Shown: positions 52,034-61,586, numbered from the stretch's first letter. The stretch is DNA of 64,000 nucleotides from JAHTBL01 sp038532735 (GCA_038532735.1 JBCBAC010000002.1:248001-312000); one strand, 5' to 3'. Notes: generated by a model from the letters alone, not told the origin. Made by a program: numbers and translations.

Positions 52034-52890
52034 GCACTGTCTTTGATGACAGTGTCTGCACGCTGGGCGAAGGGCCTTTGTGGCACCCAGATCGGCAGCA
52101 ACTCTTTTGGTTCGATATAGATGGTAAAAAGCTAAAGACCCGGCAATTTGGCGCGGTAAGCGTATGGCAATTTGATGAAAATGTGTCCGCCGCTGGATGG
52201 ATAGATACGGAGCGTTTGCTGCTTGCCTCTGAAACCGGGCTTTATGTATTTACTATCGAAACAGGCACCTCTGAGCTGCTTGTGAAGCTGGAAGCTGACG
52301 TAAAGGGTACGCGCTCGAACGATGGGCGCGCAGACCCTTGGGGCGGGTTCTGGATTGGTACGATGGGCAAGAATGCAGAGCCCGAGCTGGGTGCGATTTA
52401 CCGGTATTACCAGGGGGCACTGACGAAGCTTTATGTGAACGTAACGATCCCGAATGCGATCTGTTTCTCGCCCGATCGGCGCTATGCCTATTACACGGAT
52501 ACGGCCAAAAAGCAGGTAATGCGGCAGGCGTTACGCTCCACCGACGGGATGCCTGATGACTTTGCCGAAGTGTGGCTGGATTTGCGGGAAGAGGGTCTGA
52601 ACCCTGATGGTGCCGTGATTGATGCGGAAGGACGCATGTGGTTGGCGCAATGGGGGGCTGGACGGGTCGCTTGTTACGATGCAGAGGCGCAACTGCTTGA
52701 AGCGATTGAATTTCCCGCGCGGCACACCTCCTGCCCGGCTTTTGGCGGACCGAATTTGCAAACCCTCTATTGCACAAGTGCAGCAATTGGGGTTTCCAAA
52801 GCTCAGAGAGAGGCAGAACCGACGAACGGAATGACCTTCGCCGTTAAGGTTAATGCGACAGGACAAAGAGAACATCAGGTGATCTTATGA
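52030..52890 (+). CDS. SMP-30/gluconolactonase-family sugar lactonase (probable galactonolactonase)
   Basis: A 286-residue six-bladed propeller. LGEGPLWHPDRQQLFWFDIDGKKL holds the Glu metal ligand; KGTRSNDGRADPWGGFWIGTMGKN supplies Asn and Asp; NAICFSPDRRYAYYTDTAKK and GLNPDGAVIDAEGRMWLAQWGAG complete the divalent metal site. It should open the lactone produced by the SDR to D-galactonate. Overlaps both neighbours by four bases. Confidence 0.9.
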   Translation: MSTVFDDSVCTLGEGPLWHPDRQQLFWFDIDGKKLKTRQFGAVSVWQFDENVSAAGWIDTERLLLASETGLYVFTIETGTSELLVKLEADVKGTRSNDGRADPWGGFWIGTMGKNAEPELGAIYRYYQGALTKLYVNVTIPNAICFSPDRRYAYYTDTAKKQVMRQALRSTDGMPDDFAEVWLDLREEGLNPDGAVIDAEGRMWLAQWGAGRVACYDAEAQLLEAIEFPARHTSCPAFGGPNLQTLYCTSAAIGVSKAQREAEPTNGMTFAVKVNATGQREHQVIL

Positions 52891-54788
52891 AACGCGCATT
52901 GGGCGTTTGTTATTATCCAGAGCATTGGCCGGAGGAGATCTGGGCCGAGGATGCGGCGCGCATGGTGGAAACGGGTCTCTCATGGGTCCGGATCGGGGAG
53001 TTTGCATGGTCTCGGCTGGAGCCGTCATTTGGCGAGTTCCACTTCGACTGGCTGGATCGGGCAATTGATGTGCTTGGGGCTGCGGGGCTGAAGGTGATCC
53101 TTGGCACACCAACGGCAACGCCGCCACGTTGGATGCTGGACCGGCACCCGGATATGCTGGCTTGCGATGCCGAGGGGCGCGCGCGCGCATTCGGCTCGCG
53201 CAGGCATTATGACTTCAGCCATGACGGCTACCGCGAGGAATGCGCGCGGATCGTGGACATTCTGGCGCGGCGCTATGGAGCAAACCCGCATGTCGCGGCG
53301 TGGCAGACGGATAACGAGTATGATTGCCACGACACGGTACTGTCTTATTCGCCGGCGGCGGAGCGGGCGTTTCAGAATTGGCTGGCGGAGACATATGGCA
53401 CAGTCGAGGCGCTCAACGCGGCGTGGGGCAATGTGTTTTGGTCGATGGAATACGACCATTTTGAGCAGATCGGCCTGCCGAACCTGACGGTAACCGAACC
53501 GAACCCAAGCCACGTGATGGCGTTCCGGCGGTTCAGCTCGGATATGGTCGTGAAGTTCAACAAGGTGCAGGTGGATTTGATCCGGGCGCAGACCGAGGCG
53601 CCTCTCATCCACAACTATATGGGCCGCGTGACGGCGTTTGATCATTATGACGTGGGCGCTGATCTGGATATCGCGTCGTGGGACAGCTATCCGATCGGGT
53701 TTCTATCGGACCGGTTGGAGGAGCCTGCTGAGCACAAGCAACATTACTTGCGGCAGGGTGATCCTGATTTTCAGGCGTTTCACCATGACCTATATCGCGC
53801 GGTCGGTCAGGGTCGCTGGTGGGTGATGGAGCAGCAGCCAGGGCCCGTGAATTGGGCGCCGCATAACCCCGCCCCCTTGCCCGGCATGGCGCGGCTTTGG
53901 GCGTGGGAGGCATTTGCCCATGGGGCCGAGGTCGTAACATATTTTCGCTGGCGGCAGGCGCCTTTTGCGCAAGAGCAGATGCATGCGGGGTTGCTGAGAC
54001 CGGATTCCATGGCTGCTCCGGGTTTGGCGGAGGCGGCGCAGGTTGCCGCAGAGCTGGCAGATGCGCCGGAGGTTTCCGCAACACAGGCGCCGGTGGCTCT
54101 GGTCTTTGATTATGCATCCCAATGGGCGTGGGAGGCGCAGCCCCACGGGGCAGATTTCGATTATTTCCGCCTGTGTTTCGAGATGTATCGCGGGCTGCGA
54201 AAGCTGGGGCTTTCGATTGATATTCTGCCGCCTGATTGCGCGGATTTGAGCGGCTACAAGATCGTCCTCGCGCCGGGGCTTTTGCAGCTGCCCAACGCGT
54301 TGAAAGACGCTTTGGCAACGTTCGAGGGGCTCGCGGTACTGGGACCGCGCACGAATACGAAGACGGCGGAGCTGACGATTCCAACGCCGATGGGACCGAA
54401 TATTCCAGAGCTCGACGCGACAATTGCGTTCACGGAGAGCGTGCCGCCCTCTGACCTGATCCCGCTAACCCGAGGCGGCGTTCTGGTGAAGTGGTTCGAG
54501 CATCTTGAGGGCGATGCCGAGGTTGTCGAGAGCGTCGTCGACGGACGCCCGGCAATGGTGCGCGCGGGTGGGGTGCATTATCTGGCAGGATGGCCGGATG
54601 AAACTGCGTTGGATCGGATTTTGCGCGATCTTTGCGAGGCGGTTGATCTGGTCACGCTTTCACCCCCCGATGGCTTGCGCCTGCGCGATACCGGGGCGCA
54701 TCGCTTCTACATCAACTATAACCCGCATGAGGTCGAGTTTGACGGGCTTCTGATCGGTGCAGCGGATGTCACATGGCGGCCCTTATAG
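52887..54788 (+). CDS. Beta-galactosidase, GH42
   Basis: A 633-residue GH42 enzyme, cytoplasmic (no signal peptide). The acid/base is E144 in WQTDNEYDCHD and the nucleophile is E315 in WWVMEQQPGPVNW. The opening GVCYYPEHWPEEIW and VRIGEFAWSRLEP are typical, followed by the trimerisation and beta-sandwich domains after about residue 380. With the GH36 enzyme it gives the operon access to both anomers of galactosides. Confidence 0.95.
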   Translation: MKRALGVCYYPEHWPEEIWAEDAARMVETGLSWVRIGEFAWSRLEPSFGEFHFDWLDRAIDVLGAAGLKVILGTPTATPPRWMLDRHPDMLACDAEGRARAFGSRRHYDFSHDGYREECARIVDILARRYGANPHVAAWQTDNEYDCHDTVLSYSPAAERAFQNWLAETYGTVEALNAAWGNVFWSMEYDHFEQIGLPNLTVTEPNPSHVMAFRRFSSDMVVKFNKVQVDLIRAQTEAPLIHNYMGRVTAFDHYDVGADLDIASWDSYPIGFLSDRLEEPAEHKQHYLRQGDPDFQAFHHDLYRAVGQGRWWVMEQQPGPVNWAPHNPAPLPGMARLWAWEAFAHGAEVVTYFRWRQAPFAQEQMHAGLLRPDSMAAPGLAEAAQVAAELADAPEVSATQAPVALVFDYASQWAWEAQPHGADFDYFRLCFEMYRGLRKLGLSIDILPPDCADLSGYKIVLAPGLLQLPNALKDALATFEGLAVLGPRTNTKTAELTIPTPMGPNIPELDATIAFTESVPPSDLIPLTRGGVLVKWFEHLEGDAEVVESVVDGRPAMVRAGGVHYLAGWPDETALDRILRDLCEAVDLVTLSPPDGLRLRDTGAHRFYINYNPHEVEFDGLLIGAADVTWRPL

Positions 54789-55696
54789 CGTCCTTTGGAA
54801 CGACGAAGGCGGGCGCAGATGTGCGCCGCGCTGTGCTTGAGAATGATCGACTGCGGGTCGCGTTTCTGGGCTATGGCGCGACCGTACAATCGGTGCTTTT
54901 TGATGGGCGGGAGATGACCGTAGGCAGCGACACGATGGCCGCCTATGAAGACACACGGCGCGTTTTTGGCGCGCTTGTCGGACCCGTGGCGAACCGCATC
55001 GGCTATGGTCGGGCCGACATCGCCGGGGTTTCGCATCGGTTTGAGTGCAACCGCCCACCGCACATGCTTCATAGCGGAAGTGCTGCGCTTCATACGCGGG
55101 TCTGGGACATGGCGCTGGACGGTGACGCAGTTGTCTTTCGGATCACCTGCCCGGATGGGGAAGCCGGGTTTCCGGGAGCCCGTGACATTACAGCGAGATA
55201 CTGGCTGGAGGGCACCGCACTTACGCTTCAGATCGAAGGGCGGACGGATAAGCCGACCTTGATGAACATCGCCAATCATTCCTATTGGAACCTTGGTGGC
55301 GACTTTGACGCACACGAGCTTCAGATTGATGCCGATCACTATTTGCCAACCGATGACACGAGCCTGCCGACGGGTGAGATCAGCGATGTGAGCGGCACGC
55401 CCTATGACTTTCGCAAGGGGCGCAGGCTCACCGCGGGGGTGCCTCAGCTCGATCATAATTTCTGCCTCAACGCAGGCGGCGGCGCTACTTTACGCGGACC
55501 ACATGCCGCGATGCGCATTGAAACGGATGCGCCGGGCTTGCAGGTTTACGATGCCGCCACACAGACGCCGAATTATTGCGGACTTGCTCTGGAGCCGCAG
55601 CACTGGCCGGATGCGCCAAATAACGCCGATTTTCCATCTATTTCCTTGCAACCAAACGAAATTTATTACCAATCCACGCGGTGGATTTTTACCTAA
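54773..55696 (+). CDS. galM: Aldose 1-epimerase (galactose mutarotase)
   Basis: A 307-residue epimerase interconverting alpha- and beta-galactose, useful because the two galactosidases release different anomers. Catalytic residues are H169 in NHSYWNLGG and E274 in GLALEPQHWPD; the substrate-binding His is in PPHMLHSG. It overlaps the beta-galactosidase gene by 16 bases. Last gene of the operon. The start ATG is inside the preceding gene and internal alternatives are few, so the start is fairly safe. Confidence 0.93.
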   Translation: MAALIASFGTTKAGADVRRAVLENDRLRVAFLGYGATVQSVLFDGREMTVGSDTMAAYEDTRRVFGALVGPVANRIGYGRADIAGVSHRFECNRPPHMLHSGSAALHTRVWDMALDGDAVVFRITCPDGEAGFPGARDITARYWLEGTALTLQIEGRTDKPTLMNIANHSYWNLGGDFDAHELQIDADHYLPTDDTSLPTGEISDVSGTPYDFRKGRRLTAGVPQLDHNFCLNAGGGATLRGPHAAMRIETDAPGLQVYDAATQTPNYCGLALEPQHWPDAPNNADFPSISLQPNEIYYQSTRWIFT

Positions 55697-55811
55697 ATTT
55701 CAAGCGAGACAGGCTGCCGCGCGGTGTGCGGTCGCACCCGGCTGAAAGAGCGATCCGGACCCCTATCTTCCCCGTAAGACTTAGTGAGATCTCGAAGAAA
55801 AAGGCCAGATA

Positions 55812-57197
55812 ATGGACACCCTCATCCTGTCGCGCATCCAGTTTGGTGCGAATATTTCGTTTCACATCTTGTTTCCCACCATCACAATTGCCTTGGGCTG
55901 GGTGCTGCTGTTCTTCAAGCTGCGCTTCAAAGCCACAGGCGACATGAAATGGATGGAAAGCTACCGGTTTTGGGTCAAAGTCTTTGCCCTGAGCTTTGCC
56001 ATGGGCGTTGTGAGTGGGATCACCATGTCGTTCCAGTTCGGCACGAACTGGCCCGGCTTTATGGAGACGGTCGGCAACATCGCCGGACCTCTTTTGGCTT
56101 ACGAGGTCATGACCGCCTTCTTCCTCGAGGCGGTTTTCCTGGGCATTATGTTATTCGGGTTCTCAAAAGTACCAAGCTGGCTACACACGACGGCCACGTT
56201 CCTTGTGGCGTTTGGCACGACTATGTCGGCCTTCTGGATCCTGGTCCTGAACAGCTGGATGCACACGCCTGCGGGCTTTGAGATGCGCGATGGCGTCGCT
56301 TTTGCGACCGATTGGTGGGCGATTATCTTTAACCCGTCGATGCCTTACCGCCTTGTGCACATGCTGCTGGCATCTGGCCTAACGGTGGCGTTCCTGCTGG
56401 CCGGTATCTCGGCCTTCCGTTACCTGATTGGCGACAAGTCTGAGAGCGTGCGTGCGACATTGCGGACCGGTGTCACGCTGGGTGCGCTGCTGATCCCGGT
56501 TCAGATTTTCGCAGGCGACATGCATGGCTTGAACACGCTCGAGCATCAGCCCGCGAAAGTGGCCGCGATGGAGGGCAACTGGGAAACCGGACCAAACGTG
56601 CCGCTGGTGCTGTTTGGTATTCCGAATGAAGAGACCCGCTCGAATGACTTCCAGATCGCTATTCCGAATGGGGCGTCGCTGATCCTGAAGCACTCCGCTG
56701 ATGGGGTTGTGCCAGGTCTGAACGACTTTGTGGCCGAGGACGGGACAGAGCTGCACCCACCGGTGGCGCCGGTCTTCTACAGCTTCCGCGTCATGGTTGG
56801 CGTGGGCATGCTGATGCTTGTGATGAGCTGGGCCGCGATTGTGCTGATGCGCAAGAAGCGTGGGGGTGTTGCAGGTCTGCCCAAGCCAATGCTTTACGGT
56901 CTGGTCGCAATGTCCTTTTCGGGCTGGGTTGCGACGCTGGCGGGTTGGTACACAACCGAGATTGGTCGCCAACCGTGGCTTGTTACCGGCGTGATGGACA
57001 CAGCTGCCGCGGTGGCTGATGTGCCTGCACCGATGGTGGCTTCCACGCTGATTGCGTATCTTGTGATCTACGCGGCGCTCATGGTCGCGTATATCAGCGC
57101 GATTTTCTACATGGCCCGCAAGGCCGCAAAGGGAGAGTCGATCAAACCGCGCGTACCGTCATCCGGTGGCGCCGCAGTCTCGATCCCGGCGGAGTAA
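55812..57197 (+). CDS. cioA: Cytochrome bd-type (cyanide-insensitive) ubiquinol oxidase subunit I
   Basis: A 461-residue membrane protein with about nine transmembrane segments. The axial heme ligand is H18 in NISFHILFPTITIA. The quinol loop begins GLNTLEHQPAKVAAMEGNWE and is short, the form of CioA rather than the long-loop E. coli CydA. Quinol-dependent oxygen reduction with low proton yield gives resistance to cyanide, sulfide or NO and high oxygen affinity. It is followed by subunit II after six bases; no cydDC or cydX is seen. Confidence 0.93.
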   Translation: MDTLILSRIQFGANISFHILFPTITIALGWVLLFFKLRFKATGDMKWMESYRFWVKVFALSFAMGVVSGITMSFQFGTNWPGFMETVGNIAGPLLAYEVMTAFFLEAVFLGIMLFGFSKVPSWLHTTATFLVAFGTTMSAFWILVLNSWMHTPAGFEMRDGVAFATDWWAIIFNPSMPYRLVHMLLASGLTVAFLLAGISAFRYLIGDKSESVRATLRTGVTLGALLIPVQIFAGDMHGLNTLEHQPAKVAAMEGNWETGPNVPLVLFGIPNEETRSNDFQIAIPNGASLILKHSADGVVPGLNDFVAEDGTELHPPVAPVFYSFRVMVGVGMLMLVMSWAAIVLMRKKRGGVAGLPKPMLYGLVAMSFSGWVATLAGWYTTEIGRQPWLVTGVMDTAAAVADVPAPMVASTLIAYLVIYAALMVAYISAIFYMARKAAKGESIKPRVPSSGGAAVSIPAE

Positions 57198-57203
57198 ACG
57201 ATC

Positions 57204-58214
57204 ATGGACCTTTTTGGCGATCCCGGCATTTGGCTGCCTTTGGTTTTTGCCGGGCTCATGGGCCTGTCGATCTTGATTTACGTCGTTCTGGACGGGTTTG
57301 ACCTTGGCGTCGGGGTGCTTTTCCCCTTCGCCGAGGATGATGAGAAAGACCGCATGATCGCGTCGATCGGGCCGTTCTGGGACGCGAATGAGACGTGGTT
57401 GGTTCTGGCCATCGGCTTACTGCTGGTGGCCTTTCCATCTGCGCATGGGGCGATCCTGACTGCGCTCTATCTGCCGGTTGCAATCATGCTGGTGGGACTT
57501 ATCCTGCGCGGTGTTGCGTTTGAGTTCCGCGTGAAGGCGCCATTGAAGCATAAGGCGTCGTGGAACAACGCATTCTTTATCGGCTCGCTGATGACCTCTC
57601 TAAGCCAAGGTTTCATGCTGGGCATGTATATCATGGGGTTGGAGTATACCTGGGCGACCTTTGCCTTCGCCTGTGTGACAGCGGTCTTCCTGACGGTCGG
57701 TTACAGCTTCATTGGCGCGTGCTGGTTGATCCTGAAGACGGAAGAGCGGTTGCAGCTAAAGTCAGTCAGCTGGGCCAAGGGCGGCATTTGGGGTCTGGTT
57801 TTGGGACTTGGCGCAATCTCCTTGGCGTCGCCAATTGTGAGCCCGCGGATCTTTGAAAAGTGGTTCTCGTTCCCCGAAGCGATCCTACTGGCCCCCCTGC
57901 CGATTATGTCGGCGCTGTTGGTCGGGCTTTTGTGGATCGCGTTGCGCAAGCTGCCGACGAAGGATGACAGCTGGGCATGGTTCCCATTTGTCTGCTCAAT
58001 CGTTCTGTTTACGCTGAGCTTCTTCGGGTTGGCCTACAGCTTCTACCCTTATGTCGTGCCCGAGCAGATCACGATCTACGAAGCGGCGTCCGCGCCGGAA
58101 AGCCTGTTCATCATTCTGGTGGGTACGGTCTTCGTGCTGCCGACGATCATTGGCTATACGGTGCTGGCCTATACGGTCTTCCGAGGGAAAGCGACGGAAC
58201 TGACTTACGATTAG
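57204..58214 (+). CDS. cioB: Cytochrome bd-type (cyanide-insensitive) ubiquinol oxidase subunit II
   Basis: A 336-residue polytopic subunit starting LPLVFAGLMGLSILIYVVLDGFDLGVGVLFPF, the hallmark of CydB/CioB. FWDANETWLVLAIGLLLVAFPSAHG, typical of the CioB/CydB core, follows. Ends shortly before a strong terminator. Acts with the preceding subunit I. Confidence 0.94.
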   Translation: MDLFGDPGIWLPLVFAGLMGLSILIYVVLDGFDLGVGVLFPFAEDDEKDRMIASIGPFWDANETWLVLAIGLLLVAFPSAHGAILTALYLPVAIMLVGLILRGVAFEFRVKAPLKHKASWNNAFFIGSLMTSLSQGFMLGMYIMGLEYTWATFAFACVTAVFLTVGYSFIGACWLILKTEERLQLKSVSWAKGGIWGLVLGLGAISLASPIVSPRIFEKWFSFPEAILLAPLPIMSALLVGLLWIALRKLPTKDDSWAWFPFVCSIVLFTLSFFGLAYSFYPYVVPEQITIYEAASAPESLFIILVGTVFVLPTIIGYTVLAYTVFRGKATELTYD

Positions 58215-58233
58215 TCGGCTTGATGGCCATAGA

Positions 58234-58267
58234 AAAAGGGCGGAGGCTTCGCGGCCCCCGCCCTTTT
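58234..58267. terminator. Bidirectional intrinsic terminator between cioB and katG
   Basis: AAAAGGGCGG (58234-58243) pairs perfectly with CCGCCCTTTT (58258-58267), 14-base loop, with A-run and T-run at the two ends. It lies 20 bases after the cioB stop and 20 bases from the katG stop on the other strand, so it serves both convergent genes. Confidence 0.88.
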
Positions 58268-58287
58268 CGTTTGCACTGTGAGTGACC

Positions 58288-60498
58288 TTATTTCAAGTCG
58301 AAGCGGTCCAGTTCCATGACCTTGGTCCAGGCTTTCACGAACTGGCCAACAAAGCGGTCTTCGGCATCGTCCTGTGCGAACACTTCGGCAATCGCCCGCA
58401 GTTGCGAGTTGGAGCCGAAGACCAGATCGACGCGGGTGCCAGTCCAGACCAGATCGCCTGTCTTGCGCGAGCGTGCCTCGAAGACATTTTCGCTGTCGCT
58501 GACCGCTTTCCACTCCGTCTCCATCGAGATGAGGTTGCGGAAGAAGTCATTGCTGAGCGCGCCTTTGCGATCCGTGAAGACGCCGTGAGAGCTGTCGTTG
58601 TGGTTCGCACCCATCACGCGCAGGCCACCGACAAGCACCGTCATTTCCGGTGCGGAGAGAGTCAGCAGTTGCGCACGGTCAACCAGCAATTCCTCAGCGG
58701 AGACGGAGAAGTCTTCGGCGAGGTAGTTGCGGAAACCATCGGCTTTGGGCTCAAGCGGCTCGAAGCTTTCGGCGTCGGTTTGTTCGTCCGTCGCGTCCAT
58801 GCGGCCCGGCGTGAAGGGTACTTCGACGTCGTGACCTGCCGCTTTCGCAGCCTGCTCGACACCGACGCCACCGGCCAGAACAATCAGATCGGCGAGAGAG
58901 ACTTTCTTGCCGCCCGAGGCGCTCTCGTTGAACGCGGACTGCACGCCTTCGAGGGTCTCAAGAACCTTCGCCAGCTTGGCAGGCTCATTGACCTCCCAAC
59001 CGTTCTGCGGCGCCAAACGGATGCGCGCGCCATTGGCACCACCGCGCTTGTCAGAGCCGCGGAAAGTCGAGGCCGAGGCCCATGCGGTCGACACCAGATC
59101 GGAAACGGACAGGTCCGTTGCCGCGATGTCGGCCTTCAGCTTGGCGATGTCGGCCCCGTCCACCAGCGGGTGATCGACGGCGGGGATCGGGTCTTGCCAG
59201 ATCAGATCCTCGTCCGGCACGTCGTTGCCCAGATAGTTGATCCGAGGGCCCATATCGCGGTGGGTCAGCTTGAACCAAGCGCGGGCGTAGGCATCGGCGA
59301 ACTCTTCAGGGTTGGCGTGGTAGTGACGCGAAATACGCTCGTATTCCGGATCCATACGCAGCGCCATATCCGCCGTGGTCATCATCGGCTTATGGGTTTT
59401 CTCGGGATCATGCGCATCCGGCACCAGCTTGGCGGAGTCGGGGTCTTTCGGGTGCCACTGATGCGCACCGGCGGGGCTTTTGCCCAGCTCCCATTCGAAA
59501 CCGAAGAGCGTGTCGAAATAGCTCATGTCCCATGTGGTAGGTGTGGGGGTCCAAGCGCCTTCGATGCCCGACGTGATCGTGTCACCACCCGAGCCGACAC
59601 CATGGGTGCTGAGCCAGCCGAAGCCTTGATCTTCAATCGCGCCGCCTTCCGGCTCGACACCGACTTTGGCTGCATCGCCTGCACCATGGGCCTTGCCGAA
59701 GGTGTGGCCACCTGCAACCAGCGCGACGGTTTCTTCGTCGTTCATGGCCATCCGCGCAAAGGTTTCACGAATATCACGGGCGGAGGCCACGGGATCGGGG
59801 TTGCCGTTCGGGCCTTCAGGGTTCACGTAGATTAGGCCCATCTGGACAGCAGCGAGCGGGTTGGCAAGTTCGCGGTCGCCCGAGTAACGCTCATCACCCA
59901 GCCACTCGGTCTCAGTGCCCCAGTAGATATCTTCCTCGGGCTCGAAGATGTCCTCGCGCCCGCCGCCGAAACCAAAGATTTTCAGACCCATGGATTCCTG
60001 CGCGACATTGCCCGCAAGGATGAAGAGGTCAGCCCATGAGAGGCTGTTGCCGTATTTCTGCTTGATCGGCCAGAGCAAACGGCGTGCCTTATCGAGGTTG
60101 CCGTTATCGGGCCAGCTGTTCAAAGGCGCAAAACGCTGATTACCTGTGGAGGCGCCACCGCGGCCATCGGCTGTGCGGTAAGTGCCGGCTGCGTGCCACG
60201 CCATGCGGACCATGAACGGGCCGTAGTGACCGTAATCGGCGGGCCACCACTCCTGGCTGTCGGTCATCAGCACAGTGAGGTCCACTTTGACCGCATCGAG
60301 GTCCAGCTTCTTGAAGGCTTCGGCGTAGTTGAACTCTTCCCCCAACGGGTCAGAGGCAGGCGCATTCTGGTGCAGGATGCGCAGGTTCAACTGGTTCGGC
60401 CACCAGTCCTTATTGCCGCGTCCGGCAAATGTGGTGTGCAGGGTCGTGCCATGCATCACGGGGCATTTGCCACCGGTTCCGACGTCATTTCCGTCCAT
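58288..60498 (-). CDS. katG: Catalase-peroxidase
   Basis: A 736-residue bifunctional heme enzyme, full-length two-domain KatG. The distal triad is R98, W101 and H102 in MVRMAWHAAGTYR; the proximal His is in ALVAGGHTFGKAHG. The N-terminal DWWPNQLNLRILHQN and the degenerate C-terminal peroxidase domain are present. Breaks down hydrogen peroxide in the cytoplasm. It is divergent from oxyR across 176 bases, as in other alphaproteobacteria where OxyR activates katG. Confidence 0.97.
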   Translation of the reverse strand: MDGNDVGTGGKCPVMHGTTLHTTFAGRGNKDWWPNQLNLRILHQNAPASDPLGEEFNYAEAFKKLDLDAVKVDLTVLMTDSQEWWPADYGHYGPFMVRMAWHAAGTYRTADGRGGASTGNQRFAPLNSWPDNGNLDKARRLLWPIKQKYGNSLSWADLFILAGNVAQESMGLKIFGFGGGREDIFEPEEDIYWGTETEWLGDERYSGDRELANPLAAVQMGLIYVNPEGPNGNPDPVASARDIRETFARMAMNDEETVALVAGGHTFGKAHGAGDAAKVGVEPEGGAIEDQGFGWLSTHGVGSGGDTITSGIEGAWTPTPTTWDMSYFDTLFGFEWELGKSPAGAHQWHPKDPDSAKLVPDAHDPEKTHKPMMTTADMALRMDPEYERISRHYHANPEEFADAYARAWFKLTHRDMGPRINYLGNDVPDEDLIWQDPIPAVDHPLVDGADIAKLKADIAATDLSVSDLVSTAWASASTFRGSDKRGGANGARIRLAPQNGWEVNEPAKLAKVLETLEGVQSAFNESASGGKKVSLADLIVLAGGVGVEQAAKAAGHDVEVPFTPGRMDATDEQTDAESFEPLEPKADGFRNYLAEDFSVSAEELLVDRAQLLTLSAPEMTVLVGGLRVMGANHNDSSHGVFTDRKGALSNDFFRNLISMETEWKAVSDSENVFEARSRKTGDLVWTGTRVDLVFGSNSQLRAIAEVFAQDDAEDRFVGQFVKAWTKVMELDRFDLK

Positions 60499-60661
60499 TG
60501 TTCGCTCCTCAAGTCGCTAGGTGTGTTTGGGTCAAACTTTGCCTGAAGCCTTCGCTGCGCATGTCTTGTTGCAGACGCGGCGCAGCAGAATCCCCCAAGC
60601 AGATGCTATGACGCTAGCAGTGATCTGGAATTATTATAAGTTGTGTTTTCTAATCTTATTG

Positions 60662-60676
60662 ATAACTTTACGTTAT
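60662..60676. promoter_or_regulatory. Candidate OxyR-binding dyad overlapping the oxyR start
   Basis: ATAAC-TTTAC-GTTAT is a perfect dyad (five-base arms) covering the oxyR start codon, within an AT-rich 75-base stretch of the katG/oxyR divergent region. OxyR sites are built from ATAG-type elements repeated over about 40 bases; only this part is obvious, so the full site is not defined. Confidence 0.4.
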
Positions 60677-61586
60677 GAAAAACATTACGCTCAAACAGCT
60701 GCGTTATTTCGATGCGCTGGCCCGGCATCAACATTTCGGACGGGCCGCAGATGCCAGCGCCATTTCGCAACCTGCGCTGTCGATGCGGATCAAGGAGCTT
60801 GAAGAAACGCTGGGAACAGCCCTGTTCGAGCGTGGGCCGAGGCAGGTCAACCTGACTGCCTTTGGAGAGGATTTCGCCCCCCGCGCCCGCGATATTCTGC
60901 GCGCTGTGGACGAGCTGGGCGACATGGCGCGTGCGGCGACAACCGGACTGAAGGGGCGGCTGCGGATCGGCGTGATCCCAACGATTGCGCCCTATCTGCT
61001 GCCTGCGCTGATCGGCGATCTGACCCGTGCGCATCCCGGCATCGACATGCAGATTCGCGAAACGGTAACACCGCGTTTGGTTGAAGAGTTGCAGGACGGG
61101 CTGCTGGATACAGCAATCCTTGCTCTGCCCGTGTCAGAGCCTGCCTTGATCGAAACGCCGCTCTTCGAGGAAGCGATGATGCTGGTTCGACCCAAAGCGG
61201 AGGCAGACGCCCCCGTACCCGCCAAAGATCAGTTACGCGAAATGCGTTTGTTGCTTTTGGAGGAAGGTCACTGCTTTCGCGACCAGGCGTTATCGTATTG
61301 CGATATGGCGGCGCAGCAGCCACGCGCAGGGCTGGATGGCAGTTCCCTTTCGACATTGGTGCAGATGGTCGGCGCGGGGATTGGTGTGACGCTCATTCCG
61401 GAAATGGCCGTGCAGGTGGAGACCCGGTCCGCCCCGGTCTCTGTCGGTCGTTTTGAGGGCGTTCCCCCCAAGCGCACGGTGGGCATGGTCTGGCGCAAGA
61501 CCCACCCGCTTGCCGCGCAGTTGGAGGAGGTCGCCGCAATCGTGAAACGTGCAGCGACCAACCTGATTGACGAGGGTGCGGATTAA
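60675..61586 (+). CDS. oxyR: Hydrogen-peroxide sensor OxyR
   Basis: A 303-residue LysR-family regulator. N-terminal HTH is LRYFDALARHQHFGRAADASAISQPALSMRIKELEE. The redox cysteines are C200 (LEEGHCFRDQAL) and C209 (SYCDMA), nine residues apart exactly as Cys199/Cys208 of E. coli OxyR; the EGHCxRDQ motif identifies the protein. Divergent katG is its expected target. Its TAA stop shares the palindrome TTAA with the stop of the convergent class II aldolase gene. Confidence 0.95.
   Translation: MKNITLKQLRYFDALARHQHFGRAADASAISQPALSMRIKELEETLGTALFERGPRQVNLTAFGEDFAPRARDILRAVDELGDMARAATTGLKGRLRIGVIPTIAPYLLPALIGDLTRAHPGIDMQIRETVTPRLVEELQDGLLDTAILALPVSEPALIETPLFEEAMMLVRPKAEADAPVPAKDQLREMRLLLLEEGHCFRDQALSYCDMAAQQPRAGLDGSSLSTLVQMVGAGIGVTLIPEMAVQVETRSAPVSVGRFEGVPPKRTVGMVWRKTHPLAAQLEEVAAIVKRAATNLIDEGAD

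Noticed and set aside
58282..59835. A 517-codon open frame antisense to katG
   Set aside because: KatG is unambiguous on the other strand; the antisense product has no motif and arises from codon bias.
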